Source: JAAXQD01 sp963790095 | Lineage (GTDB): Bacteria > Desulfobacterota > Desulfobacteria > Desulfobacterales > UBA11574 | DNA: 64,000 nt | Direction: 5' to 3' | Assembly (NCBI GenBank): GCA_963790095.1 | Contig: CAWBNO010000001.1 | Coordinates: forward strand, 1 to 64,000 | Shown here: piece after piece, positions 35,447 to 44,653 of the stretch | How positions within the stretch are numbered: position 1 is the first letter of the stretch | Layout: each line of letters opens with the position of its first letter | Position numbers and translations under genes: made by a program | The notes under the pieces: generated by a model | The model's input: the letters and a program-made list of their open reading frames with translations, nothing else | Told to the model about the DNA's origin: nothing | The model's database searches: none

Positions 35447-38446
35447 TCAGATTCTGAAAAGTTTCAGCGGGTTGTTTGCAAGTTCTCTGTTGGCGGACTT
35501 CAATCTGTCCTCGCTCGATATCACCGCCACGGCCTGTCGATCATCCATATCCTGGAAATATTTTTCAGCAGCGTCCATGACTTGATGCCGGGTAATCGAC
35601 AGGAGGTTTTCCTTAAACCGTTTTCGCATCTCGTCCGACAACGAGACGATCTTTCTGAAGAAAGCTTTTCTGGCCGCCGGTCCCGGGGGATCCGGCTTGT
35701 CAATTTCAGAACATACCTGGAGAATGGCTTCTTTGACATTTTCGTTGCTGTAGTCTCCCGATCTTATGAAATCCCGAGCGCCGTCGTAAACTTTGAGGGT
35801 GGAAACGATGTGCGGATCTCTGTAAGAACCGAAATGGAAAACCCCATATTCAGGATTATATATGGCAAACCCGCCGTAGGCGCCGCCTTTTTCGCGAATT
35901 TCACGATGCAGATACATGGATCTGAGTATTTTGCTGATAACCGATAGGGCGGGTGCATCATCATGTTCCAGACGAACGGCCTTAAATGCTGCGGCGACAA
36001 ATGAGACCGCAGATGATGTGCTCCATCCTTCTCTGGGAACCGCATCAAAAACGTCGATTTCCGGCGGACGGAATCCATGGGACGATTTTAAAGATTCCGA
36101 TCCTTCTTTCAGCCCGTTTTGTAAGGTTGCGATGGGTGAAGCGGCTGCAGAAATTGCATGGTTTTCACCGATCAAAGCGGTTCGGAGATTATTTTTTGTA
36201 AACAAAATCCCGCCGATTTCGAAAAGTTCCTCGGAGACGGATTTAAGGGTCTTTTCTGTAAGATTATCGGTGATCTTTTTTATGGTCTGTAACTGGTGAA
36301 TTCCATTCCAGGATTCGCTGAGGGCATTGCTAACGGAAAAATTCCTTGACGCCAGCGTCATGGCCAGCCTGTGCCCGTTTTGAACGATCATCGATTCCAG
36401 GCCGGACCGGTATTCCAGAAAAAGACTTTTTAAACGATCCAGGTCTGAAAAATCGAATTTGCACAAAAGCTCTTCAATAATTTCAAACATGTTACTCTGA
36501 TTCCGCACCAGGCATTTTCCACTAAAAGCAACAATGGGGAGACATGCGCCGGAATCGTCAAAACCGGTTCGGGCATCGCAGGACAGGCCGATGCCGCCGG
36601 TATAGGCATCGATCCGCTGTGCCATCTCCACATAGTCGTGGACGGATGTGCCCACCTTGGAAAAGGCATGGCAGAAAAAAGGGACCAACGGGAGCCGTTG
36701 TTCTGACAGCAATCCGCTTCCGGCCACTGTCAGAAAATAAAAAATATCCGAAGTGGCCTGTTGATAGCAGGTGGCCGGTATCGAGGGGAACGATGCCGAT
36801 GGTTTTACCCGTTGAATTTCTTTCGGAATTTCTTCGAGTTCCAGGGTGGGTAAACAGGAAATATCCTCTTTTTCTTCCTGGAGTTTTTTTAACGTGCGGG
36901 TATCTCTTTTAATTTTTTCAAGTTCTGACGGCAGGATACCGTTTTTGATCCGATCCAGTTCCGCTGAAACGCGTTCAAGCTCTTTTTCTTCCATAAACTG
37001 ATCCGGAACCAGGGAAAGAAGGACCCGGTGGGGGTTGTCCAGAAAATATTTTCTGATCCGGTTTTCAAGAAAAGGCCCTTTGGAAATTTCATGACGAAGT
37101 CGTTTAAGATCCGCATCGAACTGCAATACTTTCACGGGATCCCCCCCATGAAACCAGCTTCCGGCAAAAGCCAAGAGCAGTTTAATTCCGTATGGATACG
37201 GCGTATTGGTTATCTCCTTTCGACGGAATTCTATCTGGTGAACGGCGGATTCGATGATCTGTTTGTCTATTCCATGTTTGGATAAACTTTTTAAAACATC
37301 GAAAATTATCGTTTCGACTTCGCCGGCATCCGATTTTTCGACGTCCTTTAATCCGCAGACGAACAGGGTATCCCGGTTGTCGGCATCATATCCTGTGCCA
37401 TCGCAAAGGGATGATCCGAGTTTGGAATCTATCAATGCCTTGCGCAGGGGAGATGCCGAGTTGCCAAGAAGAATTTTCTCAAGAAGGGCAAGAATCAGGA
37501 TTTCAAAAGAATCTTGGATATCGGCGGTGAGCCATGCCACACAAGCCTGGCATTTTTTTGTTGGATCTTCGTTTTTATCCAATGGATATGGATAGGTTTT
37601 TCTTTCAGGACTGGGCCATCTCGGATGCGGTGGAACATCGGTCTTGGGGTCTATGGGTTTAAAATGGATCAAAATTTTATCATGGATAAACTTCAGATGG
37701 TCCCTTAAAGGCAGGTTCCCATAGGTATAAAAGAAAGCGTTGCTGGGATGGTAATGACGTCGATGAAAGGCCTTCAGCTGATCGTGTGTCAGTTGGGGAA
37801 TGACGGCAGGATCTCCGCCGGAATTATAACTGTAGGTGGTCTCCGGGTAGATTGCATTTAAAATAGATCGGACCATGACCTGGTTGGGAGAAGACATGGC
37901 CCCTTTCATCTCATTGTAAACAACGCCTTTATAAACCAGTTTCAATGAATCCGTATCTTGGGTATCATCCGCCAGTTCAAGGCGATGCCCCTCCTGCTTA
38001 AAGCTAAGCTCTTCGATGGTGGGGAAAAAAGCAGAATCCAGATAAACATCCATCAGATTATAGAAGTCATTTCTATTCTGAGTGGAAAAAGGATACATGG
38101 TCCAGTCGGATGCAGTAAAGGCGTTCATGAAGGTGCTCAAACTCCTTTTAAGCATGGAAAAGAACGGATCGCGTACTGGGAATTTTCTGGAGCCACATAA
38201 AGCCGTATGTTCCAAGATGTGGGCAACACCGGTTGAATCGGAGGGCACTGTTTTAAAGGCTACGCTGAAAGTATTTTCTTTGTCGTTGTTGCTGATATGA
38301 GCATGTCGGGTGCCTGTTGGCGTATGTTCAAGAAGATAAAAAAGAGAATTGATTTCTTTGAGTTCTACGGCATGTTTTTTAGAATAGCCATAAACGGCGA
38401 CGGCTTCTTGAAGATCCGGGTTGTTTTTGTCAATAGATGTATTCAT
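35447..38446 (-). CDS. M16C zinc peptidase (presequence-protease type)
   Basis: 999 residues. The inverted zinc motif HILEH (His76, Glu79, His80) lies in GVAHILEHTALCGSRKFPVR, with the second-ligand region further on (VVYNEMKGAMSSP). Its length and the ALCGS motif fit the PreP/Cym1 branch (M16C), in which two homologous halves form a closed chamber for unfolded peptides. No signal peptide is evident, so it is probably cytoplasmic. It converges with the aminotransferase gene. A second, very different M16 peptidase lies 2 kb away. Confidence 0.93.
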   Translation of the reverse strand: MNTSIDKNNPDLQEAVAVYGYSKKHAVELKEINSLFYLLEHTPTGTRHAHISNNDKENTFSVAFKTVPSDSTGVAHILEHTALCGSRKFPVRDPFFSMLKRSLSTFMNAFTASDWTMYPFSTQNRNDFYNLMDVYLDSAFFPTIEELSFKQEGHRLELADDTQDTDSLKLVYKGVVYNEMKGAMSSPNQVMVRSILNAIYPETTYSYNSGGDPAVIPQLTHDQLKAFHRRHYHPSNAFFYTYGNLPLRDHLKFIHDKILIHFKPIDPKTDVPPHPRWPSPERKTYPYPLDKNEDPTKKCQACVAWLTADIQDSFEILILALLEKILLGNSASPLRKALIDSKLGSSLCDGTGYDADNRDTLFVCGLKDVEKSDAGEVETIIFDVLKSLSKHGIDKQIIESAVHQIEFRRKEITNTPYPYGIKLLLAFAGSWFHGGDPVKVLQFDADLKRLRHEISKGPFLENRIRKYFLDNPHRVLLSLVPDQFMEEKELERVSAELDRIKNGILPSELEKIKRDTRTLKKLQEEKEDISCLPTLELEEIPKEIQRVKPSASFPSIPATCYQQATSDIFYFLTVAGSGLLSEQRLPLVPFFCHAFSKVGTSVHDYVEMAQRIDAYTGGIGLSCDARTGFDDSGACLPIVAFSGKCLVRNQSNMFEIIEELLCKFDFSDLDRLKSLFLEYRSGLESMIVQNGHRLAMTLASRNFSVSNALSESWNGIHQLQTIKKITDNLTEKTLKSVSEELFEIGGILFTKNNLRTALIGENHAISAAASPIATLQNGLKEGSESLKSSHGFRPPEIDVFDAVPREGWSTSSAVSFVAAAFKAVRLEHDDAPALSVISKILRSMYLHREIREKGGAYGGFAIYNPEYGVFHFGSYRDPHIVSTLKVYDGARDFIRSGDYSNENVKEAILQVCSEIDKPDPPGPAARKAFFRKIVSLSDEMRKRFKENLLSITRHQVMDAAEKYFQDMDDRQAVAVISSEDRLKSANRELANNPLKLFRI

Positions 38447-38499
38447 GATAGGAGCACCTGTAAGATTCCATGCGTATCAGCGTAAATACCAAAATGAAA

Positions 38500-38892
38500 T
38501 TAAGAGGCAACATAAACCCCGCGTTCCTTGCGGACGATTTTTCCCATTTTGTGCAGCCGGTAAATAATATTGCGAAGTTTTTTTTCTCCAAAACCCGTTC
38601 TGGCCTGAATCTCAGAAAATCCCACGCCTTTTTTGAACCTTCCGATAACTTCAAGTGTCAGGTCAGAAGACGTCAGGGTTGATTTTTTGGCGGAAGCTGT
38701 TGCTTTGACCGATTTTACAGAGGGCGTCGATTTTCTTTTGGCATATAGTTCAAAGGACTTTATCGCCTTTTCAAGTCCATCCATCTTGGCCATAAGCTTG
38801 TCGACATCTTTCTTCGTCGGAATGTTGTAGTATTGCATGAAAAACTTTACCATTGCATCGAAACTAACAGATTTTCCTTTTTTCCGGGTCAT
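38500..38892 (-). CDS. Small protein with helical N-terminus and C-terminal winged helix
   Basis: 130 residues from ATG 38892 with AAGGAGG. Residues 10-55 are helical and could form a coiled coil (KKDVDKLMAKMDGLEKAIKS). A Lys/Ser/Ala-rich linker (about 60-85) follows. The C-terminus (about 86-130) reads as a winged helix (LEVIGRFKKGVGFSEIQ, LRNIIYRLHKMGKIVRKER). The same plan is found in the gene at 43834-44340, so they are probably paralogues. It may bind DNA, but no family name is assigned with confidence. Confidence 0.7.
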   Translation of the reverse strand: MTRKKGKSVSFDAMVKFFMQYYNIPTKKDVDKLMAKMDGLEKAIKSFELYAKRKSTPSVKSVKATASAKKSTLTSSDLTLEVIGRFKKGVGFSEIQARTGFGEKKLRNIIYRLHKMGKIVRKERGVYVAS

Positions 38893-39113
38893 GTGATCCT
38901 CCTTCTGCTTTACTCCCATCATGAGTGTTTTGGATTCACCCACAAAAACCTTTTTATGAGTTCAGCAAAAATCGTATGAAAAGTCAAGATATACAATCGC
39001 TTCGCCCAGGTTGAACGCAGTTGATTTCGGTACAGTGCAACGAAGGCGTGTTTTTCTTGGAAACCGAGGGGCTGTTTGAAGGGCTAATGAGTCGTTGAAT
39101 ATAACGACCTTTC

Positions 39114-39644
39114 ATGATACTCTTAGACAAAAACGAATTTCTCAACCACGAAAAAGAGATGAAAAATACAGAACTAGATCCTAGGGTCAAGAAATCAGAA
39201 AATTTTTTAAAAAAATTTAATATCCGGGAATTCACGGAACGGGTAAAACAACTTCACGGAGATCCCCATTATGTCGCCATGGGAATGGCCATCGGAGTTT
39301 TTATCGGCATAACCCCAACCATGCCGTTTCATACGGTTATCGCCGTTGCCTTGGCATTTATTTTTCGTGGGAGCAAAGCTGCTGCAGCCCTCGGCGTCTG
39401 GTTTTGTAATCCGCTGACCGCGCCGCTTTTTTATTGGGGAAGTTATAAAACCGGAATGTTTATTCTGGGCCATCCAGCCCCATTTCATGTAAAATTCGAA
39501 TCGATTTTAGAACTTTTAAAACTGGGAACGGACGTTACAATGGCCATGGTCGCCGGAGGCGTAATACTGGGAATTCTGCCGGGTATCGCGGCCTACTTTG
39601 TAACCCGGAAAATTTTTATCGCCATACGAGCGCGTAAAACATGA
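39114..39644 (+). CDS. DUF2062 membrane protein
   Basis: 176 residues if it starts at 39114; ATG 39159 is an alternative. The DUF2062 core is visible: VAMGMAIGVFIGITPTMPFHT, then ALGVWFCNPLTAPLFYWGSY, and a last helix MAMVAGGVILGILPGIAAYF. It has three to four transmembrane helices. The family is widespread and its function is unknown. It is followed at once by rsmA, with which it is probably co-transcribed. Confidence 0.85.
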   Translation: MILLDKNEFLNHEKEMKNTELDPRVKKSENFLKKFNIREFTERVKQLHGDPHYVAMGMAIGVFIGITPTMPFHTVIAVALAFIFRGSKAAAALGVWFCNPLTAPLFYWGSYKTGMFILGHPAPFHVKFESILELLKLGTDVTMAMVAGGVILGILPGIAAYFVTRKIFIAIRARKT

Positions 39645-39675
39645 AATTTATTGAAGCACTTTCTTGCCTAACGTT

Positions 39676-40527
39676 ATGACATCTCCAAGAATTCTACTTG
39701 GCGCCCACAATATTCGACCCAAAAAACAGCTGGGCCAAAATTTTATAATAGATCCGGCGTTTACAAAAATGATTGTAAATCGGTCCGGAATCTTACCCGA
39801 AGACGTTGTGCTTGAAATCGGAGCAGGCCTGGGCGCTCTGACCATTCCATTGGCTCATCAAGCGAAGAAGGTCTTTGCGGTTGAAAGAGATCAACAAATT
39901 ATCGACATCTTAAAGACAGAGCTTCTGGTCAGTGGTCTTTCAAATACGGTTATCATCGAAAAAAACATATTGACCGTTGATATCGAAGTTCTGGCAGAAA
40001 ATATCGGCCGAAAGATAGTGGTTATGGGCAATCTTCCTTATAATATTTCTTCCCAGATTCTGGTTCAACTTATAAAATCCAGAAAAGTGGTGAGCCGGGC
40101 CATTCTCATGTTTCAGAAGGAATTGGCCCAACGCATTTTAGCGCAACCGGAGTGTAAGGATTACGGACGGTTGACCGTTATGCTCCGCTACTGTTCAGAT
40201 ATAAAAAAACTGGCCGATGCCAAGGCGTCTCTATTTTATCCAAAACCCAAAGTCGATTCCGAGATCCTGGAAGTAAAATTTAAAAGAAAGGTCGTATATC
40301 CAGTGCGAGATGAAACATTCTTTTTCAGGGTTATCAAAGGAGCTTTCGGAAACAGACGGAAAACCCTGAAAAATGCGCTCGCCGCAAGCGAACTCAACAT
40401 CGACGCAACTACGGCAAAGCAGATGCTGGAACGTTCAGGCATCGATCCTGTTCGACGGGCCGAGACGTTGAATACAGAGGAGTTCGTTAAGTTGAGCAAT
40501 CTCCTGTTCGATTCTTGTCCAAAATAA
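39676..40527 (+). CDS. rsmA: 16S rRNA adenine dimethyltransferase
   Basis: 283 residues from ATG 39676; a TTG four codons earlier (39664) is possible. Signatures are KKQLGQNFIIDP, the SAM-binding VLEIGAGLGALT, VFAVERDQQI, and the catalytic NLPYNISSQIL. It dimethylates two adjacent adenines near the 3' end of 16S rRNA. The C-terminal helical domain is present and the length is normal. It ends nine bases before the convergent M16 lipoprotein gene. Confidence 0.95.
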   Translation: MTSPRILLGAHNIRPKKQLGQNFIIDPAFTKMIVNRSGILPEDVVLEIGAGLGALTIPLAHQAKKVFAVERDQQIIDILKTELLVSGLSNTVIIEKNILTVDIEVLAENIGRKIVVMGNLPYNISSQILVQLIKSRKVVSRAILMFQKELAQRILAQPECKDYGRLTVMLRYCSDIKKLADAKASLFYPKPKVDSEILEVKFKRKVVYPVRDETFFFRVIKGAFGNRRKTLKNALAASELNIDATTAKQMLERSGIDPVRRAETLNTEEFVKLSNLLFDSCPK

Positions 40528-40536
40528 TCGGCGTAT

Positions 40537-43479
40537 TTAGGGTTTGTCGGGCCTTACGATAATGGTTGCCGCCCGATGGTTGTCCAGGTATTTCTTTGCG
40601 ATATTTGAAACTTCTTCTTGGGTAATAGACGCATAATCCTTGTTTATGGTCCTGCTCCAGTCAATCTGCTGGGGATGTTTTTCAGAGCCTGTCAGTACCG
40701 TATCAAGCCAGTAGGTATTTTTTCGAAGCATATCTTTGATGCTGGTGAGGGAAGGTGCTATGGCCCGGTGCAACTCATCCTGGGTCAAACCATTTTTTAC
40801 CAGGTCTGATGATATTTTTTTTACTTTTTTTATCAGCATATCTGCCTCATGGGGATCGACATAAACCCATGCCTGAAGAACTCCATATCCCGGATAGACA
40901 CGACTCGGCCTGTTAAAAGCGAAGGTGGTATAGGCAGCTCCCAGCTTTTCCCGAATCTGTTCACGAAGCCTGTCTGAAATAATTGAAGACAGAACAGATA
41001 AGCGGCGTGTTCGGCTGATATCCCATAAATCTTCCGTTGGATAGGCAACAGCGATCAATCCTTTTTGGATCTTTGTCGAAGCAGATAGGGTTCTGGATTG
41101 ACCGGCGGGGAACACCGGCAATCTTTTTTCCTTGGGTTCGTCGATGATCGGTCTCAGAGGAAGGCTTCCGAAATATTTGGCGGCCAATTTGATGGTGGAT
41201 TCCATATCGAAATCTCCCACAACGGACACTTCTACATCATCATTTCCAAGGGACTGGGTGATCCACGATCTGACGTTGTCCAGGGTTAATTTATTGAAAT
41301 TTTCAGTGTCAGTAAGGCCAAAACGAGGGTCTCCTCCTGCAAGAAAACGAAGGCCGGAAAGTTCCATTGCGCCGTCGATTGAACCGGAAAGTTCCAGGTA
41401 TTTCTGCCGGTATACCTCCAAAGAGCGCTCATAAGCTTCTTTTCTAAATCCCGGATCCACAAAATGGGCGTATAGTAATTGGAAGAGCAAGGGAACTTCA
41501 TGGGTTACCGTCTCCCCTTTCAATAAAAAACGGTCTTCACCGACACGGAAACGAACGCTTGTATTTTTTCCGGACAAGGCCCGTTCAATCTCCTCCTGTT
41601 CCAATGCTCCGAGACCGCTTTCATTCATCACATTTTCGGTTAGAAGCGAAAGCCCCGGCATGTCTATGGGCTCACAAGGTTTGCCCCGGCCAAAAGCAAG
41701 ATTGAGGATGACTTGATTGGCCTTAAAATCGGTTTTTTTGAGATTCAGACGAACACCGTTTTCAAAATCCACCTGGACAATTCCAAGATCAGGAATCTTT
41801 TTTGTCCGGATAATCCGACCTTCTTTTTCAGGTTCCCGGAGGTAAGGGAAGATGGCAGCACTCTTCTTGATGGGCCTGGATACGGTCACCGACCTGCTGT
41901 CGAAATAAGCGTCGAGTATTTGAGTTTCAGGATCCGTGTTCATATCTGTCAGCTTTGCATTTCCGGTAACGAGTACAAGGCGGTCATTGGACGGCCAGAT
42001 CTCCTTGAAAGCATGGTGTACATTTTTCAATGTTATGGCGTCGATTATGGGAGCAAGAAGTTCTTTTTTCTGTTCAGGGGACATAAACACCCGGTCGGTG
42101 CTTAAACTCCATATGATGTTTCTTGCCAGATCGTGACTGTTACGTGTTGACGTCTCTTTGACGGCATTATCGAGTTCCGAGAGAAAATCCTTTTTTACTC
42201 TGGCAAGCTCGGATTCCGTAAAGCCGTATTTCAAAGCCTTTCTCAATGTTTGTTCGATCAGGGAAAGAGAATTTTTCCAATTCTCCGGATTACAATCGGC
42301 TGAGATCTCGGCATATTTAATCTGATGCAGAAAAATTCCGGAACTAATGGAAGCTGAGGTAAAGGGAGTGTCGGATTTCCTCGCCAACGCGTCGAGACGA
42401 TGCTTTACCATTTGATTGGCCAGATATTGGGTCAAGCGCTTTTTTTGGAAGTCCAAAGAATCGGGTTCTGACAGAACTTTTTTTACAACTTCTATGCTCA
42501 CCGTCGTATTTCCGGATTCCTTTTCAAAATGGTAAAAAGGTTTAATCCCTTTATGGTTGATGTCTCCAAACTCAGGAACGGTCCCAGGGGGCGCCCTGGG
42601 CGCCAGGGAGGAGAATTTGTTGTCTATGAGCGGTGCCGCCATTTTTGCATCAAAATCTCCAGCCAATACCAGGATCATCTTCTCCGGCCGATACCAGGTA
42701 TCATAAAATTTTTTCAAGTCCCTCCGTTCGGTACTTTTCAGCACTTCTTCTTTGCCGATGGGAAGTCGTTTGGAGATGATTGCATCCGGGAACTCAAAGT
42801 TGAGGGTTGAAATGTAGGTTCGATAAGATGCCGAGTCCCGGGTTCTCATTTCAGATAGAACGACCCCTTGTTCCTTTTGAACCTGGGAGGGTAGGAGAAG
42901 GGCGCCTTCAGCGAAGTCTTTCATGACAACAAGGCCATCTTCCAAATTTTTCCTGTCCCCTTCGGGCAGCAACATGTCATAAACGGTTCTGTCAAATCCG
43001 GTATAGGCATTTGCATCGGGTCCAAATTTCATGCCGATACTCTGGAAGTATTTTACCAGTTCTTCGGGCTGAAAATGCGTTGAACCGTCGAAGAGCATGT
43101 GCTCCAGAAAATGGGCCAATCCTTGCTGGGAGTCCGATTCATACATGGAGCCGGCCAGAACATATAGATGCATGCTTACCCGATTCTTCGGGTAGTGATT
43201 TTCCATTAATACATATCTGAAACCATTGGGCAATTTTTTGAATACAACTCTGGGATCGGGTAGAAGATCGCTCTTTTCATGGGGCCATAGCGTCGAAGAA
43301 TCCGTTTCTTCAAGTGCTTTTTGGGATCCGCTCAACTGGTTGGAATGATCTTCAGAAACAACCGGGTTTTGGCCCCTGTTGAAACTTTGATCGATAGAAG
43401 AACAAGACAATAAAATACCGATCATGAAAGCGGATAGTGATAACTTTGCCGGAAAAAGGCCAAAGATTTTTTTAAACAC
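40537..43479 (-). CDS. M16 zinc peptidase, predicted lipoprotein
   Basis: 980 residues from a GTG at 43479 with AAGGAG upstream. A lipoprotein signal peptide ends at Cys26 (AFMIGILLSC). The zinc motif HFLEH (His123, Glu126, His127) lies in GLAHFLEHMLFDGS. The protein holds four M16 subdomains, as in pitrilysin; the second half is catalytically inactive, as is usual. It is probably in the periplasm, anchored to a membrane. It is unrelated in sequence detail to the M16C gene at 35447-38446. Confidence 0.93.
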   Translation of the reverse strand: MFKKIFGLFPAKLSLSAFMIGILLSCSSIDQSFNRGQNPVVSEDHSNQLSGSQKALEETDSSTLWPHEKSDLLPDPRVVFKKLPNGFRYVLMENHYPKNRVSMHLYVLAGSMYESDSQQGLAHFLEHMLFDGSTHFQPEELVKYFQSIGMKFGPDANAYTGFDRTVYDMLLPEGDRKNLEDGLVVMKDFAEGALLLPSQVQKEQGVVLSEMRTRDSASYRTYISTLNFEFPDAIISKRLPIGKEEVLKSTERRDLKKFYDTWYRPEKMILVLAGDFDAKMAAPLIDNKFSSLAPRAPPGTVPEFGDINHKGIKPFYHFEKESGNTTVSIEVVKKVLSEPDSLDFQKKRLTQYLANQMVKHRLDALARKSDTPFTSASISSGIFLHQIKYAEISADCNPENWKNSLSLIEQTLRKALKYGFTESELARVKKDFLSELDNAVKETSTRNSHDLARNIIWSLSTDRVFMSPEQKKELLAPIIDAITLKNVHHAFKEIWPSNDRLVLVTGNAKLTDMNTDPETQILDAYFDSRSVTVSRPIKKSAAIFPYLREPEKEGRIIRTKKIPDLGIVQVDFENGVRLNLKKTDFKANQVILNLAFGRGKPCEPIDMPGLSLLTENVMNESGLGALEQEEIERALSGKNTSVRFRVGEDRFLLKGETVTHEVPLLFQLLYAHFVDPGFRKEAYERSLEVYRQKYLELSGSIDGAMELSGLRFLAGGDPRFGLTDTENFNKLTLDNVRSWITQSLGNDDVEVSVVGDFDMESTIKLAAKYFGSLPLRPIIDEPKEKRLPVFPAGQSRTLSASTKIQKGLIAVAYPTEDLWDISRTRRLSVLSSIISDRLREQIREKLGAAYTTFAFNRPSRVYPGYGVLQAWVYVDPHEADMLIKKVKKISSDLVKNGLTQDELHRAIAPSLTSIKDMLRKNTYWLDTVLTGSEKHPQQIDWSRTINKDYASITQEEVSNIAKKYLDNHRAATIIVRPDKP

Positions 43480-43710
43480 CGTTATTCTCCTTGTTCATAG
43501 GGTTTTTTACAAGAACCTATCTCAAAAAAATTCCAATACAAAAAGAAGATAAAACAGATTTTTCAGATATCAAACTCCGGAAGTATTTTAAATTGTAAAA
43601 TTACAAGCAAGGAACTTCATTTAGGGAAAGGGATCGTTTAATTTCAATTGATCCAATACCTTCTGTAAGAATTTAGCTTCAATGGGGGCAAACAATTTCC
43701 TTTGTCAATA
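43480..43710. other. Upstream region of the M16 lipoprotein gene
   Basis: AT-rich, without open frames of note. Together with the terminator at 43711-43773 it separates two minus-strand transcripts. Confidence 0.45.
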
Positions 43711-43773
43711 AAGAAAAAAGCCTCCCATATGCCTGTTCTAGCGTTTCAGGCACACAGAAGGCTTCTTTTTTTT
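43711..43773 (-). terminator. Bidirectional hairpin terminator
   Basis: The outer arms AAGCCT / AGGCTT and inner arms GCCTG / CAGGC form an interrupted stem. T-runs follow on both strands (TTTTTTTT on plus, TTTTTTCTTT on minus). It would end the minus-strand gene at 43834-44340. Confidence 0.7.
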
Positions 43774-43833
43774 AGGCATCAGGCCGGCCGTGTGGACTTA
43801 ATCCTGATGGCCCTTCTAAGGGTCACATCACCG

Positions 43834-44340
43834 TTATTTTTTAAAATAAAGGCCCCGGGACTTCGCTTCGATTTTACCTTTCTTTGATAGCTTATACAGC
43901 GCATTGCTCAGCTGTTTGGCATTAAGGTCCAATTCTTTTTTGAGCTCTGCAACGGTAATACCGCTCCGGGCGCTTTTGATGGAGCCAAATACTGAATCCA
44001 GAACGGTCGATTGTTTAGAAGGCGCTGCTTTTGCTGCACGAGGTTTTTTCTTTGCCGCGGCCTTCTTAGCCGGAGCCTTCTTAGCCGGAGCTTTCTTAGC
44101 CGGAGCCTTCTTAGCTGGAGCTTTCTTAGCCGGAGCCTTCTTAGCCGGAGCTTTCTTAGCCGGAGCTTTCTTAGCCGAAGCCTTCTTAGCCGGAGCTTTC
44201 TTAGCCGAAGCCTTCTTTGCCGCAGGTGCCGGTTTGACAGGCATCAGCGCATCGGCCCGATCGCCGATTTTTTCGACCTTATTGGAGAGAGATAGAAGTG
44301 ATTTGGCGATTGTCTTCAATTGATTCTTTATCTTCTTCAT
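43834..44340 (-). CDS. Lys/Ala/Pro repeat protein with C-terminal winged helix (histone H1-like)
   Basis: 168 residues, with AAGGAGG before ATG 44340. Residues 1-35 are a short coiled coil (KTIAKSLLSLSNKVEKI). Residues 40-100 are about eleven pentapeptides of the type AKKAP, encoded by a 15-bp tandem repeat (44065-44225). The C-terminal 50 residues form a winged helix (GITVAELKKELDLNAKQLSN, ALYKLSKKGKIEAKSRG). The basic tail resembles bacterial histone H1-like proteins, so DNA compaction or regulation is likely. It shares the plan of the gene at 38500-38892. Confidence 0.8.
   Translation of the reverse strand: MKKIKNQLKTIAKSLLSLSNKVEKIGDRADALMPVKPAPAAKKASAKKAPAKKASAKKAPAKKAPAKKAPAKKAPAKKAPAKKAPAKKAPAKKAAAKKKPRAAKAAPSKQSTVLDSVFGSIKSARSGITVAELKKELDLNAKQLSNALYKLSKKGKIEAKSRGLYFKK
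44065..44225. repeat. 15-bp tandem repeats encoding AKKAP pentapeptides
   Basis: Units such as TTAGCCGGAGCCTTC recur about eleven times with small changes in the third codon base. Such arrays commonly vary in copy number between strains. Confidence 0.88.
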
Positions 44341-44653
44341 TTAAATTTCCTCCTTGATGGGCAGAATTTGTACTTCCATTTTGTTTTCTATATATAAGTC
44401 ATTCAAATGTCAACCCAAAATGAACACAGAGAAACCGACGTTTGGCCGTATATAATAATACCAGCTATTGACAAGGAATCAACCATGTGACAGATAAAAT
44501 TTTTTGAAAAATTTACACGGAACCACCTGCAAACAAAATAACGGTGTATTGCAAAAAAAATTGCCATGTTATATTCTGATTAATTGCGGAAGTTATAAAA
44601 AAGAGATAAAAGCGTTCTGAGCCGCTGGTTAATTTCTTCTCTTATTAAAAAAA
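44341..44653. other. 313-bp AT-rich region between divergent genes
   Basis: It carries the AAGGAGG ribosome binding site of the minus-strand gene at its left edge and probably two promoters. No other feature was recognised. Confidence 0.45.
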
